A DNA stretch of 64,000 nucleotides from Saccharomycopsis crataegensis. Its lineage: Eukaryota; Ascomycota; Saccharomycetes; Ascoideales; Saccharomycopsidaceae. Both the position numbers and the translations under genes were made by a program. Location of the stretch: assembly GCF_037102585.1 (NCBI RefSeq), contig NW_027043819.1:310001-374000 (forward strand). Direction: 5' to 3'. A model generated the notes under the pieces. The model had not been told where the DNA came from, made no database searches, and was given only the letters and a program-made list of their open reading frames with translations. Position 1 is the stretch's first letter. The number at the start of each line of letters is the position of its first letter. Of the stretch, positions 1 through 12,365 are shown one piece after another.

Positions 1-855
1 CGAGGTATCGCCATCCATCATAAACGGTTTTTTATCAGTGGCAAAATGGTTAAATGATGGAAGTAAATGATCTTTGAAAATATGTTGTTGAAAATTTTTA
101 GGGTCGATGGTTGAGGTACAATCATGCCAATGGCACGTTTGTTTCTCCAACGGTTTCATTCTCTTTGACATTGGCAATGATTTCTTTGATTGGTCATCGG
201 TAATCTCCGAAAATCTTCGTTTCGATTGGTCGGGGTTATTATCATTAAGGCCACTTCTGAGGAAACTTGTTGGTCGGGAAAATCCTTGAATGTCATTGAA
301 CCGATCAATGTATGAATTTTGTGGAGGGACCGCGTTGATATTAATATCATTATCGGTGAAAAACATATTGTTGAACGAGTAAGGCTGATAATCAAAAGAA
401 CGATTTTTATCCTTACCATTCACAGACTTGGGGCTAGGCATGGATACTTTGATATTCTTCAAATCCTCTTGGATATTCATTCCGAACCAATTACAGTTAT
501 TGTTAGCATTGGGCTTGATATTTTTAGAGCCCAGATAATCATCTTTGCACAGAATGCAACTGAGTTCGTTTGTCATTGGGTTTAAGATAAAACTGTTGTG
601 GACCGCTTTGTTATTATTATTATTATTGATGAAATTACTATTAACACCACAATCACTATTAGGAGACGTTTCGGCAGTAGAATTCGAAGGAAACTCGACG
701 TTGGACTCCAAGGCAGAATCATAGTTGAAACCATTATTACAATTATGATGGTCTAAGTTATTATTAGAGGGGTTCACAAAAATCGGACAGTTGAATGGTT
801 GTGCGGGATTTGTAGGTCTTTCCATGGTGGTGCCGAAATTGTTATTATTATTATT

Positions 856-886
<31 letters not shown>

Positions 887-1830
887 TTGTTGTTGTTGTT
901 ATTATTATTAACTATACTGCCGTTTGCACCATGATTAATATTATGAATATAGTTATCGCATACAAAGTCATTACACGATACTTCATCGCAAAAATCAAAA
1001 TCAAAACAGGAGTTTATAAGATCGAGCTCGGACGTAGAACATTGATGCAAATGGTGTTGTTCCGGAGTGCCGTGATCATGATTATGATGATGATGGTGAT
1101 GATGGTGATGCTGATTAGTAGCACCATTATTGTTATTTGGATCGGTCGTTGATGCTTCGGGTTTCACAACTTTTCTTTTGTGTTCCTTGTCACAACAAAT
1201 GGTAACTAGCTGAGGCTCAAACGCTTGCAAATAGTCAAGTCCAAGCGTGTTACCATTAGTCGAGGTTGTACCATATTTATTATTATTATTATTATTGAAC
1301 ATCAGCAGAGTATTGTTATCCACCTGAGGTTTCAGCTGGGCACCATTGCCCAAGGGTCTCCACAGTTCTAGCTGACAATTAGAAGAATTTTCTTTATGGA
1401 CGTGACCGTGTATATGATTATGATCGTTATGACTATACACATGGCCGTAGACCATCTTTCCACGGAGGGCACTCTTATTCTTGAGAGAGTCAAGCATCTT
1501 AGAAGTTAGATAGTTTTTTCGAAACAGAGGACTATCAACGGTGGGTATCTTGGTGATGGTTGATGATGATGAACAGTCACTGGGCGTGCCTTTAATTGTG
1601 GGCGTTGGCTGTAGATGGCCACCTATTTCATTGAGGGGTTTATTATTAGTAGCAGTAGTCTCGTTGATAGAAGCAGTGATGATATTGGGTATGGGGTCGC
1701 CGCTGTTGGGCTTGGGCTGATGGTATTCTTCGAAGCTGCCCCTATTATTTCCATTTCCAAGGCTGCTGCCTTGGCCCAACGTGGGTGAAAGTAGATCGTT
1801 ATTGAGGTAATGATCGGTGTATTCCAACAT
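1..1830 (-). CDS. ZAP1: ZAP1-like zinc-responsive transcription factor, N-terminal 610 codons (runs off left edge)
   Basis: The reverse strand is open from an ATG at 1830 to the window edge without a stop, so only the N-terminal part is present. Seen: a His-rich stretch at residues 129-147 (HNDHNHIHGHVH), a second His run near residue 240, an Asn/Ser homopolymer around 308-331, Cys-rich patches (C275, C281, C286, C291; C425, C428), and near the edge a C2H2 finger, C566-x4-C571-x11-H583-x4-H588, beginning CHWHDC. Zap1 of S. cerevisiae has zinc-sensing His/Cys-rich activation domains followed by fingers of this CxWxxC style, and DNA-binding fingers further C-terminal; those would lie outside the window. 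Known family role: nuclear activator of zinc-uptake genes under zinc limitation. I saw no canonical zinc-responsive element (ACCTTNAAGGT) in the 1.2 kb upstream. Another C2H2 regulator is possible. Confidence 0.72.
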
Positions 1831-1970
1831 TTTCTCAGGGATAAAATAGATAGAAGGGGATGGTTCTGTGATCGAAGCAGTAAGAGAAGAGGTCAAAAGA
1901 ACGGTACAGAAACTATGAAACTAAACTGCCACACGAAAATCGATCTTCAGTGTTTATTTTTTTTTTTTTT

Positions 1971-2007
<37 letters not shown>

Positions 2008-3007
2008 GTTACTGAAAGTGGACCCTTCCGAGAAATTGTTGGTGGATTAAAATTAATTACTCGACCGGTCGGTCTAACGATGAGGCATGGGATCACATCG
2101 CAGTAACCACAAGGGTGTGTGTGCAGTCTGAATCAATTTTTTTTTTTTTATTTTTTTTTTTTTTGTTTTTAGGAGAAAACCGGAAAAAGAAAGAAACCGC
2201 CATCTCTGTACACTATCATTATTAGTATTATTATTGTTATTAGATATTTATTTATTGTATTTTTTATTCAAATCCCCCCAAGCTAAGAATAATTATAACA
2301 ATATGTAGATAGTCGCTTTTTAACAAAACCAATATCATGACGATCATAGCAGCATGGGGTCTCACACATGATAAAATGCTGCTAAAAACCGCCGCAAAAA
2401 AAAAAAAAAAAGTTTCCACTACGGATAATAATAATAATGTCAACGCACGTATGACAACTTACTGATACGGTTTACTTCCCGTACTCTCTCTGTAAAGCGT
2501 AACTGCTGGCTAATCGAATAGAAAAAAACAACAACAAATAAACAGGAAAACCCTGAGGTTGTTGTATAAAGGTGTCTAAAATATAAGAGAGCCTGAACGC
2601 CTCTATCAACACAATATGCATAAGCTATGTAGCGCAGATTTTACATGTTCAGATAAATGTTGTTGGTTGTCAGAGTCAACGAGAAAAACAAAACAAGCAA
2701 AAAGGCAACAACAAAAATAACCGCAAATAAGAACAATTATGCTTGTATTATGTACTATGTTATTATAAGTATTGTGTATGCGAAGAAAAAAAATTTGAAA
2801 CCGCTTTTTGAAATATACCTGTCTTGTTGTCTATCCAGCGCTCTGATGTCATAATAGAGCATTCATATCAAAAGCTACAACCATCGCCTTAAATTATCAA
2901 AAAAAACTTCCTGCAATCACTAAAAATCTACCAATGGAACCAATAAAAAGAGAAAGAATAAAGAAAAAAAAAAAATCTAAAAAAAACAAAATTGCAATAT
3001 ATAATCA
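1831..3007. other. Intergenic spacer upstream of ZAP1-like gene and downstream of SGS1
   Basis: No convincing gene. It holds a T run followed by a CT dinucleotide array (about 1957-2006), T-rich tracts at about 2137-2164, an A run at about 2396-2412, and AT-rich sequence with scattered ATT/AAT triplets. The length would suit a regulated promoter for the ZAP1-like gene, but no zinc-responsive element is visible. Confidence 0.6.
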
Positions 3008-6000
3008 TCAATTATTGCCCCAATAGGGTGATGATCTATTAGTTGTCGTACCAGACTGTCCACTGTCTCTTTTATTTCTATACTTCATTATCAACGATCG
3101 GAAATCTGAAAAATATGCGTCGATAGACTTCACATTCGCCCCTTTCAACTTTTTGAACTCAGATTTTGTTGATGGCAATTTGACTGCCATGTCACGTAAG
3201 GTTTCATCGCTGAACAATGCCGAACTAGTCTTCATATTGAGCTCCGACATCTTATTCATCCTTAGGTGCTTGAGATCTTGATAGCATTCTTCAGAAAATC
3301 GCGGTGGAGAAGAATTGGAAGTTGATAGCACTATTGGGGTTGTCGCTGAGGATTTATTATTCAGTTTCAGCGTCCTGGGACGCTTACTGGAGGAGGTGGA
3401 GGTTGACGAAGCAGAGGATTTGGATGGTGGCTTGATAGACATGGCTTTTATAGTGGTCTTCTTTCTCGATCTCGTCGATTTAGAATTCTTTTGCGATGAT
3501 TTGCTTTCCCTTCTATTAGCGTTAAAGCTATCACCACGACGTGTATTTCCGCCACCACTCCTGTTTGGCTGAAGGCTTCCTCCAGCAGCAAAACTTTGAA
3601 ATGAATTTTGTTTAAGCATGGACTTTGCTGTGGTGATGGCTGGTGCGCGTTGTTGTTTTCTTTTCGATCCACTTCTGCCACCCGAGCCGCCACTATTATT
3701 CATTGAGTTATTAGCAGAGCTATTATTTCCTCTCCCGTCATCCTTACTAAATGACATCTTGATCCTTTCAAGATTATTCAAAACCTTATAACAATTTTGT
3801 GGGCTGATCTTCACATAATTGTTGGCAAAACCTGATTTGTTCATGATTGGAAACTCCACCACCAATTGTGATGTGATTAAATGGAAAAAAATACGTTGCA
3901 ACTCATTTCGGTCCACATCTTTTCCTTTTCCATGATATGGTGATTGATCATGCCCAGCGTTAACAATCTTCCCAATTCTCGACCCCCTGTAAATATCTTG
4001 ACAATGAATCAATGTGACATTTTCATGTTGGATAGATTTAACCAATTGAAGAATATTTTTAGCATGTTCTGTTACATCCTTGACTACCGAATCTGATTTG
4101 TTCAATGACACACAATTATCACATTTCTTTTGGCAATCTTTTTTATCAAACTTTTCATTGAAATACTGCAACACTTGTTGACGCCGACAATCAGTAGAGT
4201 TTTCACAATATTGTATCACTTGTTTCAATTTATTCATATGCTTGTCCTTTGATACTGCGTCCAATTCCTTATCTCGATTAATTAAATTGATCAACAATCT
4301 AGCATCTTGATAAGTATAAAACAAAATACATTCAGATTCTTTCCCATCACGACCTGCACGACCAGTTTCTTGGTAATAACCTTCAAGAGTTCTAGGTAAA
4401 GTTGCATGTATGACATATCTAACATCAGGTTTATCAATCCCCATACCAAACGCAATAGTAGCACAAATAACCCTGACTTTATCTTGTTGCCACCATGTTT
4501 GTACTTGAAATCTTTCTTCCGGTGACATCCCCGCATGGTAAAATGCTGCTTTAATCCCAAATCCCATTAGCTGGGCACTAATTTGTTCACATGAATTCTT
4601 GGAATGACAATAAATGATCCCCGTCATATTTTTGTATTTAGAAGCGATTAACTGACGTACATCATCGACAAAACCTCTATTCTTGGGCAATAATTGATAA
4701 AACAAATTGGTTCTATTGAAACTCTGTTTGAAGAATTCAGGATTTTTCATTTTCAAATTATGGATGATATCCATTCGAACATGTTCATTCGCAGTGGCGG
4801 TCAACGCCATAATTGGAATATCGGGATACGACTCTTTGAAGTATTTCAATGCCTGGTAATCTGGTCGAAAATCGTGACCCCAACTACTGACACAATGGGC
4901 TTCGTCAACAACAATTCTCGCCAACATGTTTTTATCATATAGTTTTCGAATACAATTCTTGGCCTGATTGCTGGCACTAATCATTTCTGGAGACAAGTAA
5001 ACAAGGTCTAAAAACCCGTTGACAAACAAATTAAAAGTATGACGGCGTTCTTCGGCAGTACCCTTGGAATTGATATAAGCTGCTTCAATATTTTTTTCTT
5101 TCAAATGCTGCACTTGATCCTGCATGAGAGAAATCAATGGTGAGATGACGATCGTTGTTCCTTTAGTCTCCCCCGACTTGACAATGGCAGGCAACTGATA
5201 ACAAAGGGATTTCCCACCACCAGTTGGCATCAACACAAAAACATCATTCCCACGAAGGGTGGCATTAATTGCTTCCTGCTGGTTATCACGAAACTTTGTT
5301 AATTTGAAAACATCATTAAGCTTTTCGCGGACTTCCTTGGACCAAGGATAAACATCATTTTCATCTAGTTGTAATTGATCATCATCCCCGAACGTGCTGC
5401 TTGGTACTTGAGTCATTGGTTCACGTTTCAACATTACTTCCACAGGTTTATGAGTGGAGGTGAATTCCGATGGTTCAATTTCTTCTAAATCATCTTCTTC
5501 TTGGGATAGCACAATGTAGACTTCACGCTCTTCATTAAAGTTGTCATTAGCTTCATATAAACCAGATTCTTCTTCATCTTCTTCTTCTTCTTCTTCAGGA
5601 AAGTCCTCATCTTCTAAGTCAATCACATTGTCATTATCATTTCCTGATGCCGGAGAGTTGTTGTTTAAATTCTCTAGTTCTGTTCTCAATGATTCACTAC
5701 CTCCCATAATGTGATCCTCTTCTTCTTCTTCTTCTTCATTATCACCACCATCTTCATCACCATCATCCACCTCATCGTCTTCATCATCACCATCAATTTC
5801 ATCAGCATCACTATCTCCTCCTACAATAAAATCTTCATCCCCATCACTCTCTTCATCAACGACAAATTCTCGATCTTGGGTATTTACCACATCGTCACGC
5901 TCATTTTCTGGTGTAAACATAAGTTCCAGATCATCAACATCGTCGGCATGCTTATTAGTTACAGCGGGAAGGCGGTTTTCCTTATCAAATTCAAGATCGG

Positions 6001-7391
6001 CGCCCTCATCGATATCATCATTTTCAAATTCTGCAAGACTGCTGGAAACCTCAAATAATCTACTCTTTTCCTCGATTTCATGATGATCATCAATGGGATC
6101 CCCTAGATCAACATCCTCAACAGGAATAGCATTTTCAGCACTACCATGGAAGCTTCTGTCGTGGCTATTATCATCTTCGAAGTGTATGAGGCCGGGCTTC
6201 TTCTGATTTAATTCTTTCTGTTTGGAATTGGCCATGTTTTCAAGTTCTTTCAAATCATCTTCGTCCGAAGTGAAGCCATCTTCATCTGAAAAGCCATGAA
6301 TTGAAATATCTTTATTCCTGTTGTTTACCAGTTTAGGTGGTCGACTTTGAGACGGCTGAATCCTATATGGCGGTGCTTCATCAAGGGTTAAAATGGTGCC
6401 CATCCTTGTTGCGGGTATCTGCGTTCTTGGAATTTCATCTTTTCCAAAATCAAGGACTAGATCTTCTTCCATTTCTATATTGTTTGAGTAATTATCATGC
6501 TTGGTAATATTATTTGATATACTAGTAGAGCTGCCAGATGTATTAGACACGATAGTGTTGATTCTTTGGTTTGGGTCATTTTCTATTTCATTGGAAGGTG
6601 CCCACAACTTCGCTTTCTCCAATTCCTTTTCTAGGTTCTCTATTTCGAGTTTTTCTGACTGTAATTTTGCATTCACACTTCCTTGCAATTTTCTCCTGAT
6701 ATCTTTATTACGATTCACCTTATCATTCTCACTTAGATTCTTTGAAATAAGATTATCTTCGATTTGCGCCATCATCGAGACTTTTGATTCTAGTAATTTT
6801 ATCATCCTTGCCTGGGTATTATGAAGCCGCGACAATATTGCAATTGTTTGATTTCCCGACGTATTATGAAAGGTTCCACTTCTCTTTGATATGATTGCGG
6901 CAGCTTTTCTTGCATTAGTAAATTTTTTATAGTTATGTGGTGTCCCTTGGGTCAAAGGCGACGGTCGTAGGGTTGCGAGGGGGGTATTATCCCAATTCAT
7001 ATCGCTCGTTTGTTTGTGAGCCCGTAATTCATCCATCATGCTTAAGTCATCACTCATATCACTTAATTCTTCTCCATCTGGAGCCAAAGTAGATCTCTTG
7101 TTAACAGCACTATTAGTATTATTTTGCTTTCTAGATTTGCGAATAGGGGTCAGCAACAGATCCCCGTGGTTCTTGATAGCAGTATAAGGTCTTTTGTTGT
7201 TCGCTGAGCTATTTTCGGTTATGCTATTTATTGATACTGTAGATCTAGTGTTTCCAACTATATTTGTCTTTGACGAAGTGTTTTTATTTAACAGATCCAT
7301 AGCCTTGGAAGCCAATACGTTATTGTTGGTATTGTCGGGTATATTAGATGATGTTGCCACTGTCGTAGTGCTACTGAAAGTCCGCCTATTC

Positions 7392-7456
<65 letters not shown>

Positions 7457-8047
7457 ATTGGAATGTCGCGATTCGACTGCATCAACAAAAATATCATCAT
7501 CATCATCATTGAAACTATCAAAACTAGAGTCATCAGCTTTAGCGTTCTCATTGTCAAATGTCAAATCAATAAAGTCATCAGAATTTTTATCGCTTTTAGG
7601 TTGGGGCTGAATTCGCCTATTAGACATAAGGGACAGTCTAATATCTTGCCTCCGGGTCTCAGTGATAGTGGGTTTCCTAGGTTCAGGAATTTTGAATATG
7701 TCAGAGTTTGGTGGTTTCGGGCTATCGTTGGCTTTACTATTGGGAGAAGAAGGGGTATTCATAAAAGATTGGAAAGCAGATGCCATTCTTTGGTTAGCAG
7801 TAGCGAGACTGCCACCCACTATTTCGCTGATACCATTAGATGTAGCATTTCCTTGGTTATTATTTCTAGATTCTATATTTCTATCATCGTGGTTTGTCGA
7901 AGGTGTTGAAACTGGAGGTAAGGCTCGGGTACCGTTCTTGAATAAATCTGCTGCCTGGGGTTGAAAATATAAAGCGGTTGATTTCTTGGGTATATTGGAG
8001 CCTTCTGTTTTCAACCAATTGGAATGCAAGGCAAGATTGTCTAGCAT
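3008..8047 (-). CDS. SGS1: RecQ-family DNA helicase Sgs1 (BLM orthologue), 1679 aa
   Basis: 3'-5' DNA helicase that works with Top3-Rmi1 to dissolve recombination intermediates and with Dna2 in end resection; nuclear. Seen: a long disordered N-terminal half with a pure Asn run (about residues 197-219) and several Asp/Glu-rich blocks (about 590-870), then the helicase core: Walker A GGGKSLCYQLP near residue 944, DEAH with VSSWGHDFRPDY near 1048, LTATAN, and motif VI QETGRAGRDGKE. A RecQ zinc-binding region (C..C..KKCDNC), a winged-helix-like region and a C-terminal HRDC domain (about 1590-1665) follow. All key motifs are intact. It is longer than the 1447-aa S. cerevisiae protein, mainly through the low-complexity N-terminus. 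The ATG at 8047 opens the frame. It is the only RecQ helicase in the window. Confidence 0.95.
7392..7456. repeat. Pure TTG/AAC trinucleotide array encoding poly-Asn in SGS1
   Basis: About 21 uninterrupted copies of TTG on the plus strand, read as AAC (Asn) in SGS1 on the minus strand. The purity of the codon (AAC only) suggests recent slippage rather than selection for a mixed-codon Asn tract. Confidence 0.9.
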
Positions 8048-8996
8048 TCGTGATGATTAGTTATTATTATTCAAAATGGCGTGTGATGAGATGGGATGAG
8101 ATGAGATGAGGAACGACCAAAAAAAAAAAAAAAATTGAATAGGAAAAACGGGACAGGAATCCAGATCTATATCTAAATCTATGACTTTATAATGGGCCTA
8201 AAATGGTGATATGGTGCCGACATTTATTTCAGAGTCCACGATCACTCAAAGCTATATTCAAGTCTAATAAACCCCAGGATGATGTATTATATTATTGTAA
8301 CTACTCTAAAAGAAGTCTGAGTGATGGCGGGTAATGTGAAAGTAAGATGTTTATTGTAATTGATATCGACAGTATTAAAGATGAAAAGAGCGATATAAGT
8401 TTAGGAACAAGATTACCGGGAATTATTATGGTATGTAGTGATTCAGTATACAGCGGTTATAACTAACATTTGCTTCTGTTTTTTTTTTTGTTGATCTTTT
8501 TTTTTTTTTCTTTTCTGTTTTTCGTGTTTTTCGTGTTTGTCGTGTTTTTTGTGGCTAACTAGCGCTCACCCAAAATTGATCTGTGATGATGAAGATATCA
8601 CTAATGATATTAGAGAAAGGCAGAAGATCCAGGTATTTAGATGTTCTATTCTAGTACATTTACGCTTCTCTGCTTTCTTTTCTTTCTTTCTTTTTTTTTT
8701 TTTTGTAGTTATTGGAGTAGTCATCTAACAATTGTGTCATGTCATTTGGGAGGACATTAATGAAGTAATGAAATATATATATATATATATATTCAAGAGG
8801 ATATTTCAAACAGAAAACGACCAATGTGTCTTCCAAACAAGAAATTCTGTGTGAACTGGACGACAACAAGTATCAGTTTTTGAATAGTGACAAACGGAAT
8901 GAGGAAGCACCCGCAGCTGTTGCATATTATTATATGTTATTCTATGAGCAACCAATGTAATGATATACAATATATAATATATAATATATGGTGGTG

Positions 8997-9024
8997 GACA
9001 GACAGACAGACAGACAGACAGACA
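8997..9024. repeat. (GACA)7 tetranucleotide array
   Basis: Seven perfect tandem copies of GACA on the plus strand, flanked by AT-rich sequence. Confidence 0.95.
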
Positions 9025-9137
9025 GGGAGTGGTATCATCATAGTGCTACAATATTCATGGGTGCTGTGCGGTGGGTGGTGCAAGAGAAACGGCCGGTTCT
9101 GCCTGATTTGACTGTCCCCGGGCAACCGATACAAACC

Positions 9138-9165
9138 AGGCAGGCAGGCAGGCAGGCAGGCAGGC
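9138..9165. repeat. (AGGC)7 tetranucleotide array
   Basis: Seven perfect tandem copies of AGGC on the plus strand, about 113 bp after the GACA array and followed by a G run. Confidence 0.95.
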
Positions 9166-9854
9166 GGGGGGGACGTCCCGTCATCTGGCTCTCACATGTG
9201 CTTGTGCTAACGTGGGTGGCGTTGCAGGATGTCAAACTTTCTGGCATAATCAATAATCCTTCTGTTACAGTGTGTCTAGTTATATATACCATGAATACCA
9301 CATCCATATATCCATCTATATCTACACCTATCTATTTATATCAATATGTCAATAACCACGTATCAGATCTATCCCATTAAACTTCTCATGCGTAGTCGTA
9401 GCAGTTTACGCCCATGACCACCACGACACTCTGGGGCACATTGCAAAAACGGTCTAGACCGGGGCGCAGCGTGTGCAATAATAGCAACCATCACCGCCAT
9501 CAAACAGTGTCGAAGGAAAAAGACAACAGATAGATATATAATAAATAACACGTTATAAATAAAGTCGCACTAATAATAATAGAGATTATTATTATTATTA
9601 TTTTTATTATTATTATTATTATTATTCTCTTTCTTCCTTGCAACAGCAGATCATTATATATATATATATATATATATATACGCATTATTAGAAAAACTTG
9701 CCAGGGATCTGTTGGGTCTTTTATACTTTCTTTTTTTTCTGATTGATTTTTCAGCTTTTCTTTTTACCTCAAAACACTATTTGCCACTTTACGGTGCCCA
9801 TCTAACTGTTTCACATTCCCACACCCACTCTCTAACTCCCCAGTTACACACACA

Positions 9855-9878
9855 CATACATACATACATACATACATA
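9855..9878. repeat. (CATA)6 array with preceding CA repeat
   Basis: Six copies of CATA preceded by CACACA, inside the pyrimidine-rich leader of the downstream gene. Confidence 0.9.
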
Positions 9879-10490
9879 CACCACTGGGTACTTGCTACTA
9901 ATACTCCCAAATATTAGCCAACCTCTCTCCCCAGATCTACTTGTCTATCTTTTCTCCTCCTGATTGCTTTTTTTCATTTTTTTTTTTTTTTTTTTCTTAA
10001 GCCTCTCCTCTTTCCTGCTGTTTTTTTTTTTTTTTTTTTTTTTTTCCTTCTCTTCTCTTCAGCTGATTGATTGATTGATTTTGTTTAGATTGATTTTGCT
10101 TGACTTTTGTGAGGTTTCGTTCAACTAATAATTGGAGTATATTACCCAATCCATTCACATTCCCTCAATTGATCTTGTTTGTCCCTGGCGTGTTTCCCCA
10201 CTTATTGTTTTATGTTTTTTGGTTTTTGATTTTCGACTTTCTTGTCATCAGATCTTTGGGAAAAAAAAAACAACAACAACGAAACCGTTTGACTTGCTAC
10301 TACATTTTTGGAATCTTCAAACAGTTATCATCAATCAACAATTGGTCTGTATCTCAAGATATCCCCAAAACAAAAACATCTACAAACTTATCCATCAACT
10401 GCACACCATTTATCTTCATTTCATTTCATTTTAGTTCAATTTTTCTTTTGCTTTATTAACAATTAAAAGTACAAACAGATATCAAACACC

Positions 10491-12365
10491 ATGGAACTTC
10501 AAACTGAAAATCAGAAAACTGGTGCCATTGCAAGTGCCCCTGCCTCAAACCCCCCAACATCCGGCACCGAAACTAATGCAACCACCGCAACCGTCACCGA
10601 AAGCACTAACCCAGATACTTCGAATAACCCTCCAGGACAATTTCCTGTCAACCCAACTGCCATGCCGTCAACTATCAACCCCGTGATCACTAATTCTCAG
10701 CCTGAGAACTTCATCACCACTTTCCCCATCCCTGCCCCTCCAGTGGCAACCGCCGCAACATCATCCATCCCCCCAAAGACTTTATGGATGGGTGACATTG
10801 ATCCTTACTCAGATGAAGAAACTATCGGTCAGATCTGGTCCAATTTGGGTAAGAATGTTCTAGTTAAGCTCATCAAGGCCAAAAAGGGCACCCCTGCCGC
10901 CGCTTTGAATACCGGTCATGCCGGGTATTGTTTTATCGAATTCGATACTCACGAGGAAGCAATGATGGCCCTTTCACTCAACGGTACTAAAATCCCTAAC
11001 CTGAATAATCGTGTCTTTCGTCTTAACTGGGCTAGCAGCGCCACCCTCAGTACCCCGATCCCTCAAAGCCCGGAATACTCACTTTTTGTCGGCGATTTGG
11101 CTCCGACAACCACCGAAGCTCACTTGCTTTCGCTATTCCAAGCACATTTCAAGACTGTCAAAACAGTCCGAGTCATGACTGACCCAACCACCGGCGCTTC
11201 AAGATGTTTTGGTTTTGTTAGATTTAGCGATGAGCTGGAACGTCGTGATGCCTTGATAAAAATGCAAGGTATCTGGTGCGCAGGCAGACCTCTTCGTGTG
11301 GCCTTGGCCACCCCACGTAATGCTAGCGTTTCCAACGTCAATGCTGCTGCCGCTGCCGTCAATATGATGGGAGGTCCTCCAGTGGGAATCCCTGGATCGT
11401 TTTCTCAAGATATGATGATGTATAACCCATACGGGGCTAATCCAGCCATGGCGGCTGCAGCAATGCAACAATACTATGGCGGTCCTTCGAACACCCCTGG
11501 TCAAGGCGGCCTAAATAGTGGAAATAACTCGGGCGGAAATTATTCCGGGGGCTTCTCGGACCCTAACAACACTACAGTGTTCATTGGAGGTTTAGCTTCA
11601 GGGGTTCCAGAACTGACATTGCTTTCCCTTTTTCAGCCTTTTGGTGCTATTATTCACGTTAAGATACCACCAGGCAAAGGCTGTGGATTTGTCAAGTTTA
11701 GAACCAGAGAAGATGCCGAGGCTGCTATTGCCGGCATGCAAGGATTTGCCATTGCTGGTAGTAGAGTTCGTCTCAGTTGGGGAAGATCTCAAAATCCTGC
11801 AAGAGGTAACGGAAATAATGGCAATGGTGGCAGCAGTAACGGTATGAATGGCCGTAATGGTAATAGTGGTGGGTCAATGGGAGGATTTGGTTCTCTTGGA
11901 GGTTATGGTGCCAATGGGTCAGGTATTAATTCTGGAATTGGTGCCATGTCTTCTTCTTTAGGCGGCGCTAATTCTCTTATGAATTCTGGTCTTGGATCCA
12001 CCGCCAATGTATTATCTAACCCAGGCTTAACTGCGTCTCCTTCTGGTGGGATTGGTGCTGGGGAGATGATGATGCCAAACACTTTACAAGCCTATAATCC
12101 TTCTAACTACTATGGATCTCCACAATCCATGGCAATGAACTTGATTGCTGCTAATGCTGCGGCTGCTGCAGCAGCTGGTATGGGTGGTATTGGCGGGCCA
12201 ACTGGAGCTGGCGGTGAAATGATGTTTGGATTAGGAGGCGGAGGTCCAGATATGTTAAATGGTGCAGGTGACTTTATGTATGGTGGTATGGGGGGATATT
12301 ATGGAAATCCAGAAGGTGATTACGAAGATGATGAAAGAGAAGAACAGAACGAAGAACAGAATTAA
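10491..12365 (+). CDS. NAM8: NAM8/NGR1-type RNA-binding protein with three RRMs, 624 aa
   Basis: Three RNA recognition motifs are visible: RRM1 from about residue 95 (TLWMGDIDPYSDEETIGQIW), RRM2 from about 195 (SLFVGDLAPTTTE, with CFGFVRF), and RRM3 from about 360 (DPNNTTVFIGGL, then KGCGFVKF and GSRVRLSWGRS). The RRM3 sequence and its DPNNTTVFIGGL lead are very close to S. cerevisiae Nam8, a U1 snRNP component needed for meiotic splicing; the paralogue Ngr1 has the same layout and acts in mRNA decay. The N-terminus is Thr/Pro/Asn-rich and the C-terminus is a long Gly/Asn/Met-rich low-complexity region ending in an acidic tail. Which paralogue it represents is not settled: in a yeast without the Saccharomyces genome duplication it may be the single ancestor. 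The leader is long and pyrimidine-rich. Confidence 0.78.
   Translation: MELQTENQKTGAIASAPASNPPTSGTETNATTATVTESTNPDTSNNPPGQFPVNPTAMPSTINPVITNSQPENFITTFPIPAPPVATAATSSIPPKTLWMGDIDPYSDEETIGQIWSNLGKNVLVKLIKAKKGTPAAALNTGHAGYCFIEFDTHEEAMMALSLNGTKIPNLNNRVFRLNWASSATLSTPIPQSPEYSLFVGDLAPTTTEAHLLSLFQAHFKTVKTVRVMTDPTTGASRCFGFVRFSDELERRDALIKMQGIWCAGRPLRVALATPRNASVSNVNAAAAAVNMMGGPPVGIPGSFSQDMMMYNPYGANPAMAAAAMQQYYGGPSNTPGQGGLNSGNNSGGNYSGGFSDPNNTTVFIGGLASGVPELTLLSLFQPFGAIIHVKIPPGKGCGFVKFRTREDAEAAIAGMQGFAIAGSRVRLSWGRSQNPARGNGNNGNGGSSNGMNGRNGNSGGSMGGFGSLGGYGANGSGINSGIGAMSSSLGGANSLMNSGLGSTANVLSNPGLTASPSGGIGAGEMMMPNTLQAYNPSNYYGSPQSMAMNLIAANAAAAAAAGMGGIGGPTGAGGEMMFGLGGGGPDMLNGAGDFMYGGMGGYYGNPEGDYEDDEREEQNEEQN

Larger units (their letters stand above)
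8048..10490. other. 2.4 kb spacer between SGS1 and the NAM8-type gene, rich in microsatellites
   Basis: Divergent promoter region for SGS1 and the RNA-binding gene. It contains GATGA repeats (8086-8109), T runs (8470-8510), a TA run (8773-8792), GACA and AGGC tetranucleotide arrays, ATT runs (about 9583-9626), a TA run (about 9655-9680), a CATA array (about 9855-9878) and a strongly pyrimidine-rich stretch (about 9700-10080). Short open frames here are low complexity and unlike yeast proteins. No tRNA or other RNA gene was recognised. Confidence 0.6.

Noticed and set aside
799-1152. 117-codon plus-strand frame opposite the ZAP1-like gene
   Set aside because: Ile/Val/Met runs come from the opposite strand of Asn and His repeats.
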